A DNA stretch of 64,000 bases from an uncultured Anaerofilum sp. GTDB lineage: Bacteria > Bacillota > Clostridia > Oscillospirales > Ruminococcaceae. The notes beneath the pieces are model-generated. The model made no database searches. It was given only the letters and a program-made list of their open reading frames with translations, and was not told the origin of the DNA. The position numbers and the translations under genes were made by a program. Location: positions 124,001 through 188,000 of the forward strand of contig CALWZC010000002.1 of NCBI GenBank assembly GCA_944385935.1. Direction: 5' to 3'. Of the stretch, positions 53,807 through 62,011 are shown in pieces; positions within the stretch are counted from its first letter, which is position 1, and each line of letters starts with the position of its first letter.

Positions 53807-54295
53807 TTGCCACAATCCCAACTCCCCCAACACCAAATATTTCAGTGCTTCTTTTTCTCCTTCATTTAATCCCTGTAAGTCCTCTATATCTTTTTCAATT
53901 TTTTCTCTTGTGGATGTTCTATGCTGTTTTACTAAATCATCCTTGTATTTACTTACAAAATCTTCCCGCTTGCTTACATATTTTACCTTGATTACCCTTT
54001 TGTATTGCATGGGATAGCTGGTCGACCATTCATCTGGGCCTAAAATGGACACTATGGTTCCGCACTGTGTTAAATCATCACCAGTAGCATTGTACTGGTT
54101 CTCTTTTGGCATAGAAAAAGTAAACAATCCCCCTTCTTTTGCTGTTGTAGCAAGCACCGAATTGCTTTGTGGATAATATTCCACAATTTCCGCATTTGTC
54201 CAAACCAGCAATGGCTGAGAAAATTTCCAGCGAATCCCCAACGCAAACAGTAAAACCGCCGCAAACAATACAATTGGTTTCATAAATTTTTTCAT
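53804..54295 (-). CDS. Hypothetical exported or membrane-anchored protein, 163 aa
   Basis: N-terminal signal or anchor MKKFMKPIVLFAAVLLFALG (about residues 7-21 hydrophobic, no lipobox), followed by a small beta-rich domain (IVEYYPQSNSVLATTAKEGGLFTF) and a charged helical tail (about 125-155, EKIEKDIEDLQGLNEGEKEAL). No family recognised. It is the last gene of the minus-strand set that follows the coiled-coil gene by 113 bases. Convergent with the ABC operon; their 3' ends nearly touch. Confidence 0.65.
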   Translation of the reverse strand: MKKFMKPIVLFAAVLLFALGIRWKFSQPLLVWTNAEIVEYYPQSNSVLATTAKEGGLFTFSMPKENQYNATGDDLTQCGTIVSILGPDEWSTSYPMQYKRVIKVKYVSKREDFVSKYKDDLVKQHRTSTREKIEKDIEDLQGLNEGEKEALKYLVLGELGLWQ

Positions 54296-54363
54296 AGCTT
54301 CACTTCCTTTCTATCTAAAAATGCAACCTTTCCCGTTGCAACAATGATACTATCATAAAACGA

Positions 54364-54397
54364 AAAAATCCCGAAAGCAATCACCTTCGGGATTTTT
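54364..54397 (-). terminator. Terminator after the coiled-coil gene
   Basis: 12-bp stem AAAAATCCCGAA (54364-54375) with 54386-54397; the minus strand ends in a run of Ts. It separates the 575-residue gene from the 163-residue gene. Confidence 0.82.
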
Positions 54398-54408
54398 CAC
54401 AACCTGTG

Positions 54409-56136
54409 TTATATCTTGGCAGAAAAGACAGAAGGTGTCAAAAAGGCGTTTGGATTTCCTGTGATTTGAGCCATAAATGTATTCCATGTGGCGGCCATGG
54501 TTTGCATGGCGGATTCTGTTTGCAAGTATGGGTTTTGTTTCAAGGGATTCTTTTGACTTTCTAAAAATGTATTCCAATGATTTTCTGTGTTTTTGTTGGA
54601 TATTGCATTAGTATCTTCCCTATCACTAGATTTTTCAGCAAAAGCATCCTTAGCCATTACTGCTGTTTCTATCAATGCTTTGGAAACATTTTGTGTTCGG
54701 TCATAGACTTTCTCAGCATGATGGATAATATCATATACCATGTTTTTGCTTGTGGAAGGAGTATCCTCAACAGGTTGTTTCCTTTCCTCTATAGATGCTT
54801 GCTCTTGCGGTTGCTGTTGTTCTGTGCTTTTTGTAGTATCCCATTTTTTAGGATTTTTAGAAAGCTGCATTTCATTTATAGATTTTTCCGCAAAGTTTTG
54901 GATTGCAGTGGTAACAGCTTGTTGTACTTTTTGGGAAACTCCAGCATATTCATTGAATACTTTTCCCTTTAATGTTAATTCTGCCAATTTTAAGCCTAGG
55001 GTTTCTTCATTTTGAAGTGTGGGGGCAGCAATGGTATTTGTTGTAGCCATTGTGTCTATTTTCTGATACTTTGTAAACTCCTTGGCAAAATGGTACATCT
55101 TTTCCATTTCTTGCAGGGTATATTCTTTTTGTTGCTGGGGTTTTGCTGGCTGTGCTGTTGCCTCTTTTCGCAGTTGGCTGGCAAGATATTCGCTATCCTT
55201 TGCCAACCACGGTTTGTCCTCTATATTCAAATATTCTTCATTAGAATTTGCAAAATCAGTGTAGTGCTCTACCCTTCGGGTAAAGGCATCTTTCATGCTT
55301 TGGTATAGCTTGTCGCTTTCTCCCTCTACGCCATTTTGCTCGAAAACGGTGCCTACCTCTTGGGAAAATTTCTTTGTCAAATGTTCTACATTATTTTCCA
55401 TTTCTTGTCCTAGACGTGCAATCCAATCCTGTTTGTCCTGTCCTGTAAAGGTTTCTTCTATGCTGTTTTTCATTACAGCATAACGGGAGGCAAGATAGTC
55501 CACACGCTCTTGAATTTGATTGGTTCCCTCTGCTACCTGTTTGCAGTCCATTTCTGCTCTAAAAAAGTCTTTGTTCCACAGAAGCTCTTTTTGTCCAGCA
55601 GGTTTTTGTAGGAAAGAATCTTCCAAAGGCTTTGTTGCTTGTGTTTGTATGGTACCACTGCCATTTATTTCTGTGGCAGGTTGCGCATTATCTGCAACAG
55701 TTTGCACAGCATTGCTGTTGGTTTGTTTCAACCAAGGCTTTCCTACATCATATTTGTCCTCTTGTGCTGCTATAACCTGCACATCTTCTTGAATTTGTTG
55801 GTTTTGTTTTTCAATGATGGTCTGCTTTTTTAACATCGAGGATTTTTCAAGAGATTCCAGCTCTTTTTCTTGCTGCAAGTCATCTGCTTGCTTTTGTTCT
55901 TCCACCTTTTTTTGGCTTTCTTTTTCCTTTTGTCTTTCCAACTGTTGTATTTGACGTTTCAAATTTCGGATTTTTCGCTGTTTTTGTTCCTCTGACAGTT
56001 TATCATTGGACTTTACCTGACGTATTTCTTCCTTTAGCTGACTGATTTTTTGTGCAACAGAGGATGAACTACCAATCCCCTGATACACATCAGAAAAGTT
56101 ACTATAGTTTGTGCCTACTCCATTACTAAAAGCCAT
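54409..56136 (-). CDS. Hypothetical large coiled-coil protein, 575 aa
   Basis: I do not recognise this protein. It has no signal peptide or membrane helix. Residues 25-130 form a Gln/Lys/Glu-rich coiled coil (start SSSSVAQKISQLKEEIRQVK, similar in style to FlxA-like proteins). Two KPWL motifs lie at 133 and 308, each followed by a linker. The middle (about 185-330) is helical. The C-terminal end repeats WNTF at 521 and 551, thirty residues apart, with Asn/Pro/Gln-rich spacers. Strong RBS. Could be a cytoplasmic scaffold or a secreted substrate; I propose no function. Confidence 0.7.
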   Translation of the reverse strand: MAFSNGVGTNYSNFSDVYQGIGSSSSVAQKISQLKEEIRQVKSNDKLSEEQKQRKIRNLKRQIQQLERQKEKESQKKVEEQKQADDLQQEKELESLEKSSMLKKQTIIEKQNQQIQEDVQVIAAQEDKYDVGKPWLKQTNSNAVQTVADNAQPATEINGSGTIQTQATKPLEDSFLQKPAGQKELLWNKDFFRAEMDCKQVAEGTNQIQERVDYLASRYAVMKNSIEETFTGQDKQDWIARLGQEMENNVEHLTKKFSQEVGTVFEQNGVEGESDKLYQSMKDAFTRRVEHYTDFANSNEEYLNIEDKPWLAKDSEYLASQLRKEATAQPAKPQQQKEYTLQEMEKMYHFAKEFTKYQKIDTMATTNTIAAPTLQNEETLGLKLAELTLKGKVFNEYAGVSQKVQQAVTTAIQNFAEKSINEMQLSKNPKKWDTTKSTEQQQPQEQASIEERKQPVEDTPSTSKNMVYDIIHHAEKVYDRTQNVSKALIETAVMAKDAFAEKSSDREDTNAISNKNTENHWNTFLESQKNPLKQNPYLQTESAMQTMAATWNTFMAQITGNPNAFLTPSVFSAKI

Positions 56137-56258
56137 CTTTTTTCCTCCTTTGCTGCTAATTTTTCCATAAAAAAGAAATAAAATCCATTTGATGTTGCCA
56201 TTATATCACATAAAATCGTATTTTTCCACAGTAATACAGTAGAAATCCTTCTTAGCAA

Positions 56259-56288
56259 AAAATCTCCACCTTATTTGGTGGAGATTTT
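56259..56288 (-). terminator. Terminator after the PH-like membrane gene
   Basis: 12-bp stem AAAATCTCCACC (56259-56270) with 56277-56288 and flanking A/T runs; ends the 56320 gene 32 bases after its stop. Confidence 0.85.
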
Positions 56289-56319
56289 GCAATTTATACC
56301 AATTATATCCGAGTTTTAT

Positions 56320-57105
56320 TTATACAGTCACAGCTTCCATAATCCTTTTGTAGTATGTATCAAACTCTCCCTCTGGAAGAATATGTCCGTCATTGGTATC
56401 TATTTTGCTGTTCCTTTCAGCAAGAGCTTGTATGAACATACTACCTGCTTCTTTGCTACAATGACACCGCACTGTAATTCCATTGGATGCAATCAGCCGA
56501 AAAGCCACATTATAAACCTTTTTTTGATGTGGAAATTTTCCCACATAGTAGCTGTACTCATCCATACAACAAGCACATATATCTTCCATACGAATTACCA
56601 CAAATGGATCAGATGTAAAATAAATATAATCTCTTGTAATAAAACCATCTTCTTTGATATCCGTGGTCAACACTCTGTCCAATCCACTTGTCAGCCTGAA
56701 TATTTGACAGTCTGGAGACATCACTTGCTGTTCAAAACGCTCTAATTCGCTTTGGGGCAACTTGCTTTCTTTTTCTGCCTGTTCAAAATAATTTCCCAAA
56801 TATGTTTTCACCCGTTTTGTAACAACAAATATCGAGAACAAAACTAGGATGATAAGAATTGCTACAATGCCATTTATTATACCCACAGCTAATAGAGTGT
56901 TTTTCATATCCCCATCAAAAGATGCTATAGCCTTTTGAATAACAAAAGCAAAGACATAACCCAAACCAGCTAACATTACTAGCAAAAATAGTATTCCCGC
57001 AATATCCGTCGGCACTCTAGACCTTACCATGCTGTAAAATACAGAATTTTTAGGAAACCTCTTTCTCATGTAGTCATCCGTCATTGGTTTAAACACATTT
57101 GTCAT
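56320..57105 (-). CDS. Hypothetical membrane protein with bacterial PH-like domain, 261 aa
   Basis: Residues 1-30 are cytoplasmic and basic (DDYMRKRFPKNSVFYSMVRSR), then two membrane helices (about 34-60 and 73-97). A C-terminal domain (about 120-240) has strands TTDIKEDGFITRDYIYFTSD, VVIRMEDICACCMDEY and VAFRLIASNGITVRCHCS followed by a helix, the layout of a bacterial PH domain (as in DUF304-like or YcxB-type proteins). A CxCC/CHC cysteine set is present. Function unknown. It lies 41 bases after a 29-residue peptide gene on the same strand. Confidence 0.65.
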   Translation of the reverse strand: MTNVFKPMTDDYMRKRFPKNSVFYSMVRSRVPTDIAGILFLLVMLAGLGYVFAFVIQKAIASFDGDMKNTLLAVGIINGIVAILIILVLFSIFVVTKRVKTYLGNYFEQAEKESKLPQSELERFEQQVMSPDCQIFRLTSGLDRVLTTDIKEDGFITRDYIYFTSDPFVVIRMEDICACCMDEYSYYVGKFPHQKKVYNVAFRLIASNGITVRCHCSKEAGSMFIQALAERNSKIDTNDGHILPEGEFDTYYKRIMEAVTV

Positions 57106-57146
57106 AATTTCCGCACCACCTATGTTATTCCCATTTAAAGATTGTA

Positions 57147-57236
57147 TTACTTTCTCTTTCTTATAACTCTAAAAATTGCAATGCCAGCACATACCAAAAA
57201 CACAACAGTTACTAAGCCTTCTACCAATTCATACAT
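57147..57236 (-). CDS. Membrane micropeptide, 29 aa
   Basis: A small gene on the minus strand: ATG at 57236, TAA at 57149-57147, with GAGGAG ten to twelve bases before the start. The product is MYELVEGLVTVVFLVCAG then IAIFRVIRKRK: an acidic start, one hydrophobic helix (about residues 5-22) and a strongly basic end RVIRKRK, the charge pattern of a single-pass peptide with its C-terminus inside. It precedes the PH-like membrane gene by 41 bases and is divergent from the LytTR regulator. Not in standard ORF lists because of its length. Function unknown. Confidence 0.5.
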   Translation of the reverse strand: MYELVEGLVTVVFLVCAGIAIFRVIRKRK

Positions 57237-57540
57237 AATTTGCACACTCCTCATTACAGTTTATAAAGTTTTCATTTCATCACACAACAAGACTATACGT
57301 TTCACTTCATCCTTTCCTTAATTTTTCATCCTATATTTTTCAACGACCCCCGCAACCAAAAATATAGGAATTTCATTCTTTTAGCAATATTTTCTACATG
57401 AAATGACAAAAAACACGCTGTTTTGGTATATCATGGAAGGATTACTATTTCTATATTTGTGTGCCTTTGTTCCATAGATTGATAAATTTTCACAAATATG
57501 ATACCATTTGCTTATCTTATAAAGCAGGTGACGGTTCACA
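57237..57540. promoter_or_regulatory. AT-rich divergent control region
   Basis: 304 bases between the micropeptide and the response-regulator gene. It should hold promoters for both directions. I see loose -10-like sequences (TATAGT on the minus strand near 57293, TATAAA on the plus strand near 57518) but no convincing -35, and no clear LytTR direct repeat. A 14-codon open frame at 57433 lacks a ribosome-binding site. Confidence 0.4.
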
Positions 57541-58251
57541 ATGCAAATTATTTTGTGTGATGATAATGTACAGATTTTAAAGCAATTACAAACTTACATA
57601 ACAGAATTTTTTTGCTCATATGGTGCCAGTCCAGAACTTGCAACCTATACAAGTGGTGAAGAACTTCTCCAAAATGTAGATTGCGCAGATATTGCATTTT
57701 TGGATGTAGAGATGGCAGGTATCAATGGTATTTATGTAGGCACAGAATTAAAACGCAAAAATCCATACATTAAAATTTTTATTGTCACAGCCTATCCCGA
57801 CTATTTGGACGATGCAATGCGCTTTCAAGTGTTTCGTTATCTATCAAAGCCCATCGACAAAAGCCGCCTATTCCGCAATTTAAAAGAAGCATTGTATCAG
57901 TACAGCATGGAAAGCAAGGAATTTGCCATTGAAACAAATGATGGTGTGTATATTCGTCGTGCAGAAGAAATCATTTATGTGGAAGCCATCAACCGAAAGT
58001 CGCTGATTTATACAACAGATGGCACCCTTGAAAGTAACAAACCTTTATCCTACTGGAGCACAATTCTTTCCTTGCCTTGTTTTTATTGCACACACCGTAG
58101 TTTTGTTGTCAATCTGCGTTTTGTGTATACCATTCAAAAGGACTGCGTTTATCTCAAACACAACAAAAGGATTTTTTGTGCCTATCTATCCCGTAGAAAA
58201 TACACCAACTTTAAGCAAACCTATCTATTATATTTGGAAAGTGTGAAATAA
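57541..58251 (+). CDS. LytTR family response regulator
   Basis: 236 residues. Receiver domain with the acidic pair Asp7/Asp8, phospho-acceptor Asp55 in IAFLDVEMAGINGIYVG and the Lys in YLSKPID. The C-terminal LytTR DNA-binding domain (about 130-236) has YIRRAEEIIYVEAINRKSLIYT and FYCTHRSFVVNLRFVYTI. AgrA/LytR type. An AGGTGA site precedes the ATG. It is coupled to the kinase gene with a one-base overlap (TAATG). Confidence 0.93.
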   Translation: MQIILCDDNVQILKQLQTYITEFFCSYGASPELATYTSGEELLQNVDCADIAFLDVEMAGINGIYVGTELKRKNPYIKIFIVTAYPDYLDDAMRFQVFRYLSKPIDKSRLFRNLKEALYQYSMESKEFAIETNDGVYIRRAEEIIYVEAINRKSLIYTTDGTLESNKPLSYWSTILSLPCFYCTHRSFVVNLRFVYTIQKDCVYLKHNKRIFCAYLSRRKYTNFKQTYLLYLESVK

Positions 58252-59552
58252 TGGGTACAGAACTTTTCTACATATCAAATTTTTTATTAGAGGCCATCGC
58301 TCTATGGTTTTATTCTGATAGAATCTTTCTCAAAAAACGCTCTTTTGGTGCTACACTTGTGGGAGTATTTGGGGGATATTTTTTGCTATATTGTGTAAGT
58401 CTACTCCAACAGCCCTTTATAAATATCCTTGCATTTTTGATAGTAAATTTCTTTCTCTTAGCTTTCTATTATTCTACTAATATTCGGCAAATCTTTACCC
58501 ATTCTATTTTTTTAACCTCTGCCATGGTTTTGTGTGAGATGTTTTGGTTATGGGGCATTGATGATTTAGGTGTTTTGTTAGTAAATCAACCAAATCACTT
58601 TTCCAAGCAATTTATTGTAGCTGTTTACAGCAAAGTATTATATTTACTGGTTGTTTTAGTTTGTTCCTTTTTGTTAAAATCACAATCTCCCCCACATCAA
58701 AACTATCGCACCTCCATTATACTGATGATTCTTCCAGCCCTATCCATTGTGGTGTCCTACATTGCTTCTAACATTGGTTTTTCTGCACCGGAATCGGCTC
58801 CCGTGAAAAATCTCCTTCTTTTGGTTATGTTTGTTATTGCGGTGGTAAATATTCTTTTTATTTTGCTGTACTACAAATTGCAAAAAATCAACAACCAACA
58901 GTTACAGTTGCAGCTTTCTTTGCAACAAGAACAAGCAAACCTTACCTACTATCAAGCATTGCACACACAATCAGAGAATCAGCGTGTTTTCATTCATGAT
59001 ATTAGAAATCATTTACAGTGCATTTATTCCATTGCTGAACTTTCCCACGATTATCCTATTTTGCAATATGTAGAAACTATTGTGTCAGATATCAACAAAT
59101 GTCAACTGGCACGCCTTTGCTCGGACCCTATTTTGAACATAATCTTGCTAAACACACAAGACCAATGCCAAACAAAGGGCATTGATTTTCATTGTGATGT
59201 AAGGCAGAATTGCTCTTTTTCTGAGGATGCTCCTAGTATTACAACTTTATATGGCAACCTCCTTTCAAATGCTGTGGAAGCCGCCCAATGTTCTGAAGAA
59301 AAATATATTGAACTATCTGTCACCAAGCATCCTCAGCAAGAACAAGTTATCATTTCTGTTATAAATTCTTGTGATAAAGCCCCTATTTCCGATGGGAAAG
59401 GTGGATTTATCTCTCAAAAAGTTGATAAAAATATCCATGGTTTGGGAATGAAAAGCATACAGCGGATTGTAAAAAAATACAATGGTCAATCTATGGCGTA
59501 CTACGATGCAGAGCAACACCTGTTTCACCATATCCTACAATTTCCTATATAA
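58251..59552 (+). CDS. GHKL-domain sensor histidine kinase (AgrC-like)
   Basis: 433 residues. Six membrane helices fill about residues 1-208. The phospho-acceptor His249 is in FIHDIRNHLQCIYSIAELSHD. The ATPase domain has the N-box LYGNLLSNAVEAAQ, a divergent middle and the G-box GLGMKSIQRIVKKYNG. This is the AgrC/ComD layout, usually sensing a peptide. No agrB or agrD gene is within the window. It pairs with the LytTR regulator just upstream. Confidence 0.92.
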   Translation: MGTELFYISNFLLEAIALWFYSDRIFLKKRSFGATLVGVFGGYFLLYCVSLLQQPFINILAFLIVNFFLLAFYYSTNIRQIFTHSIFLTSAMVLCEMFWLWGIDDLGVLLVNQPNHFSKQFIVAVYSKVLYLLVVLVCSFLLKSQSPPHQNYRTSIILMILPALSIVVSYIASNIGFSAPESAPVKNLLLLVMFVIAVVNILFILLYYKLQKINNQQLQLQLSLQQEQANLTYYQALHTQSENQRVFIHDIRNHLQCIYSIAELSHDYPILQYVETIVSDINKCQLARLCSDPILNIILLNTQDQCQTKGIDFHCDVRQNCSFSEDAPSITTLYGNLLSNAVEAAQCSEEKYIELSVTKHPQQEQVIISVINSCDKAPISDGKGGFISQKVDKNIHGLGMKSIQRIVKKYNGQSMAYYDAEQHLFHHILQFPI

Positions 59553-59620
59553 AAACTCTGCTATGATGGTAATTTATTCAACCAATATTTTCTACAATAT
59601 TCTCCTGTACCAAAACGCAA

Positions 59621-59654
59621 AAAAAGCGACCGATACATATATCGGTCGCTTTTT
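59621..59654. terminator. Terminator between the kinase gene and tRNA-Tyr
   Basis: 15-bp perfect stem AAAAAGCGACCGATA (59621-59635) with 59640-59654, with T-runs on both sides, so it can end the plus-strand two-component operon and the minus-strand tRNA. Confidence 0.85.
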
Positions 59655-59738
59655 GGTGGGAGATGGTGGATTCGAACCACCGAAGGCATAGCCAGCAGAT
59701 TTACAGTCTGTCCCCTTTGGCCACTCGGGAAATCTCCC
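59654..59738 (-). tRNA. tRNA-Tyr (anticodon GUA)
   Basis: Class II tRNA on the minus strand. Acceptor GGGAGAT (59738-59732) pairs with ATCTCCC, discriminator A and an encoded CCA (59656-59654). Anticodon arm CAGA-CTGTAAA-TCTG gives GUA. It has the long variable arm of Tyr (GCTGGCTATGCCTTC) and a normal T-arm GGTTCGAATCC. 85 bases. Confidence 0.95.
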
Positions 59739-59888
59739 ATATTCTTTTGTGCACCACGTGAGTGCTTGATTATTATACCAAGACTATTGATAAAATGCAA
59801 GCATTTTTTGTGTTTTTATCGAATTTTTTGTTTTTTTATTTTTAATAAAAAATTTTTTGTATTTTTTACATAATATTTTCCCATTTCA

Positions 59889-59897
59889 TGATATAAT
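59889..59897 (+). promoter_or_regulatory. Extended -10 promoter of the citrate synthase gene
   Basis: TGATATAAT (59889-59897), an extended -10, in very AT-rich sequence. No good -35 at 17 bases. A roughly 95-base leader follows; it may bind a regulator but shows no clear structure. Confidence 0.55.
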
Positions 59898-59997
59898 GGG
59901 GTTAAAATTTTCTAAATGAAAATTTATTTGAGGGGAATTTGATTGATTTTACTTTTGGCCCTTGGCGGCACTGGTTTTCAAAAAGGAGGAAAAGTAT

Positions 59998-61368
59998 ATG
60001 GCATCTAATCCAAGCTATTCGGCTATTACACCAGAAATTGAGGCATTGGCTCGCCTTGCCCAATCCAATAGCACCATCGACCCGCAAGATTACACCCGCT
60101 ATGATGTAAAACGTGGCTTACGTGATTTAAACGGAAAAGGTGTTTTGGCTGGGTTGACCGAAATTGCCGACGTATATGCAAGCCAGACCCTGCCGGATGG
60201 TCGCTCTGTTCCTTGTGATGGAGAGCTGTTCTATCGTGGCTATAATGTACGGGATTTGGTACAAGGATTTGTCACTGACAACCGTCCCGGATTTGAAGAA
60301 ACCTGTTATTTGCTACTGTTTGGGCAGCTTCCCACACAAGAGCAGCTTGCAAATTTTTCTGCACAAATTTCGGGGTATCGCAGCCTTCCCAGCAATTTTG
60401 TTCGGGATGTTATTCTCAAGGCACCCAGCCGTGACATGATGAATGCTCTTGCTCGGAGCATCCTCACCTTAGCAAGCTATGATGATAACCCAGATGACAT
60501 TTCTCTGCCTAATGTAGTGCGTCAGTGTGTCCAGTTGATTGCTGTATTTCCTATGCTAGCAGTATATGGATATCAGGCATACAGCTATTCCATTGAGGGA
60601 AAAAGCCTATTCATCCATGCTCCCGACCCAAAACTTTCCACTGCGGAAAATATTTTGCATCTGCTCCGCCCAGATTCCTCCTACACTCCTTTGGAGGCAC
60701 AGTTGTTGGACTTGTGTCTGGTACTTCATGCAGAACATGGCGGTGGCAATAACTCCACCTTTACTACCCATGTTGTCACCAGCTCCGGCACAGATACATA
60801 TTCTTGTATGGCAGCAGCCCTTGCCAGCCTGAAAGGGCCACGCCATGGCGGTGCCAACCTGAAAGTGGTAAATATGTTTGAAAACATCAAACAGAATATT
60901 TCCAACTGGGAAGATGAAGAAGAACTCACTGCCTATTTGGACAAGCTACTTTCCAAAGAAGCCTTTGACCGCAGCGGTTTAATCTACGGAATGGGCCACG
61001 CTGTATACTCTCTTAGTGACCCTCGTGCAAGGGTTTTAAAGGGCTTTGTGGAGGCACTTTCCAAAGAAAAAGGCATGGCAGAGGAATTTGCCCTTTATGA
61101 CCGTACCGAGCGACTTGCTGCCCAGCTTATCAGCCAAAAGCGAACCATCTACAAAGGTGTTTCCGCCAATGTTGATTTTTACAGCGGCTTTGTATATCGG
61201 ATGTTAGGGCTGCCTATGGAACTGTTTACCCCCATCTTTGCCATTGCTCGTGTTGCAGGTTGGAGTGCTCACCGTATTGAAGAACTTATCAATATGGGCA
61301 AAATCATTCGTCCGGCTTATCGGAATGTGGGGCTTCGTCAAAAATACATCCCCATGGAGAAACGTTAA
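59998..61368 (+). CDS. Citrate synthase family protein (citrate/2-methylcitrate synthase)
   Basis: 456 residues. Condenses oxaloacetate with acetyl-CoA (or propionyl-CoA). Catalytic segments: HAEHGGGNNSTFTTHVVTSSGTD (first His), GMGHAVYSLSDPRARVLKGF (second His) and VDFYSGFVYRMLGLP (Asp). The ATG at 59998 follows AAAAAGGAGG; a longer frame starts 12 codons up. This is the long Firmicutes type. With no other TCA gene in the window, it could feed glutamate synthesis. The 2-methylcitrate alternative fits the nearby propionate-type carboxyltransferase, but is unproven. Confidence 0.93.
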   Translation: MASNPSYSAITPEIEALARLAQSNSTIDPQDYTRYDVKRGLRDLNGKGVLAGLTEIADVYASQTLPDGRSVPCDGELFYRGYNVRDLVQGFVTDNRPGFEETCYLLLFGQLPTQEQLANFSAQISGYRSLPSNFVRDVILKAPSRDMMNALARSILTLASYDDNPDDISLPNVVRQCVQLIAVFPMLAVYGYQAYSYSIEGKSLFIHAPDPKLSTAENILHLLRPDSSYTPLEAQLLDLCLVLHAEHGGGNNSTFTTHVVTSSGTDTYSCMAAALASLKGPRHGGANLKVVNMFENIKQNISNWEDEEELTAYLDKLLSKEAFDRSGLIYGMGHAVYSLSDPRARVLKGFVEALSKEKGMAEEFALYDRTERLAAQLISQKRTIYKGVSANVDFYSGFVYRMLGLPMELFTPIFAIARVAGWSAHRIEELINMGKIIRPAYRNVGLRQKYIPMEKR

Positions 61369-61389
61369 AACCATATTTGTACTTTACGC

Positions 61390-61427
61390 AACAAGGGACA
61401 GAACCCAAAGGGGTTCTGTCCCTTGTT
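61390..61427. terminator. Long hairpin terminator after citrate synthase
   Basis: 17-bp perfect stem AACAAGGGACAGAACCC (61390-61406) with 61411-61427, followed by CCTGTTTTATA. GC-rich core. Convergent side of the small gene at 61469. Confidence 0.8.
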
Positions 61428-61468
61428 CCTGTTTTATACAAAGCAGAAAACATATATCCCACTTTCTA

Positions 61469-61873
61469 TTACAAAACATGTGCATCCATAACAAAGGCCT
61501 TTATTGTCCCATCATTCTCTACAACAAAATCCATTTGTAAGGTCAAATCATTGATATCCCCATTGGTTGTTAGGTCGTAATCCACCGAAAAATCTTGCCT
61601 ATCTTCTCCAATATACACTTCAAGTTGGTTGTAACTATCATAAGAGGGCACATAAGCGGGACAAAATGGGCAATCCACACCATATTTGTCAATACAGGGC
61701 AATTCATTTGCTTCTAAAAAACCTTCTACTATCTCTTGCAACATATCCAACGAAATTCCATCATCTTTAAAGCCTGCATATAAAAGGATATCCTGATATT
61801 TTTTATCTGCAATGGAATCTACCACAGCTTTTACAATGGGTTCTGCCAATGTTCTTGCTTGTTCTTTTGTCAT
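61469..61873 (-). CDS. Small conserved protein, DUF7668-like, 134 aa
   Basis: Soluble protein. N-terminal helices (EQARTLAEPIVKAVVDSIADKKYQDIL, GISLDMLQEIVEGFLEANELP) and a C-terminal beta part (LEVYIGEDRQDFSVDYDL, INDLTLQMDFV, KAFVMDAHVL). The DLTL...HVL ending is that of DUF7668 domain proteins, as I recall it, whose role is unknown. A C-x-x-C pair (CPFC) lies near residue 85. The ATG at 61873 follows AAAGGAGAGG; the frame extends 16 codons up without a site. Confidence 0.6.
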   Translation of the reverse strand: MTKEQARTLAEPIVKAVVDSIADKKYQDILLYAGFKDDGISLDMLQEIVEGFLEANELPCIDKYGVDCPFCPAYVPSYDSYNQLEVYIGEDRQDFSVDYDLTTNGDINDLTLQMDFVVENDGTIKAFVMDAHVL

Positions 61874-62011
61874 AGTTATTTCCCTCTCCTTTGTTATATA
61901 TTTTGTTTTATTGTACAACAAATAGTATATTGATTCAACACATATAAAAAATAAAACAACCAGTACAGGGCTATTGTGAAAGATATCTCGTACTGATTGT
62001 TTATATTGTCA

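Noticed and set aside
57433-57477. 14-codon hydrophobic open frame (MEGLLFLYLCAFVP) before the LytTR gene
   Set aside because: Hydrophobic and tempting as a peptide signal, but it has no ribosome-binding site and could arise by chance in AT-rich DNA.
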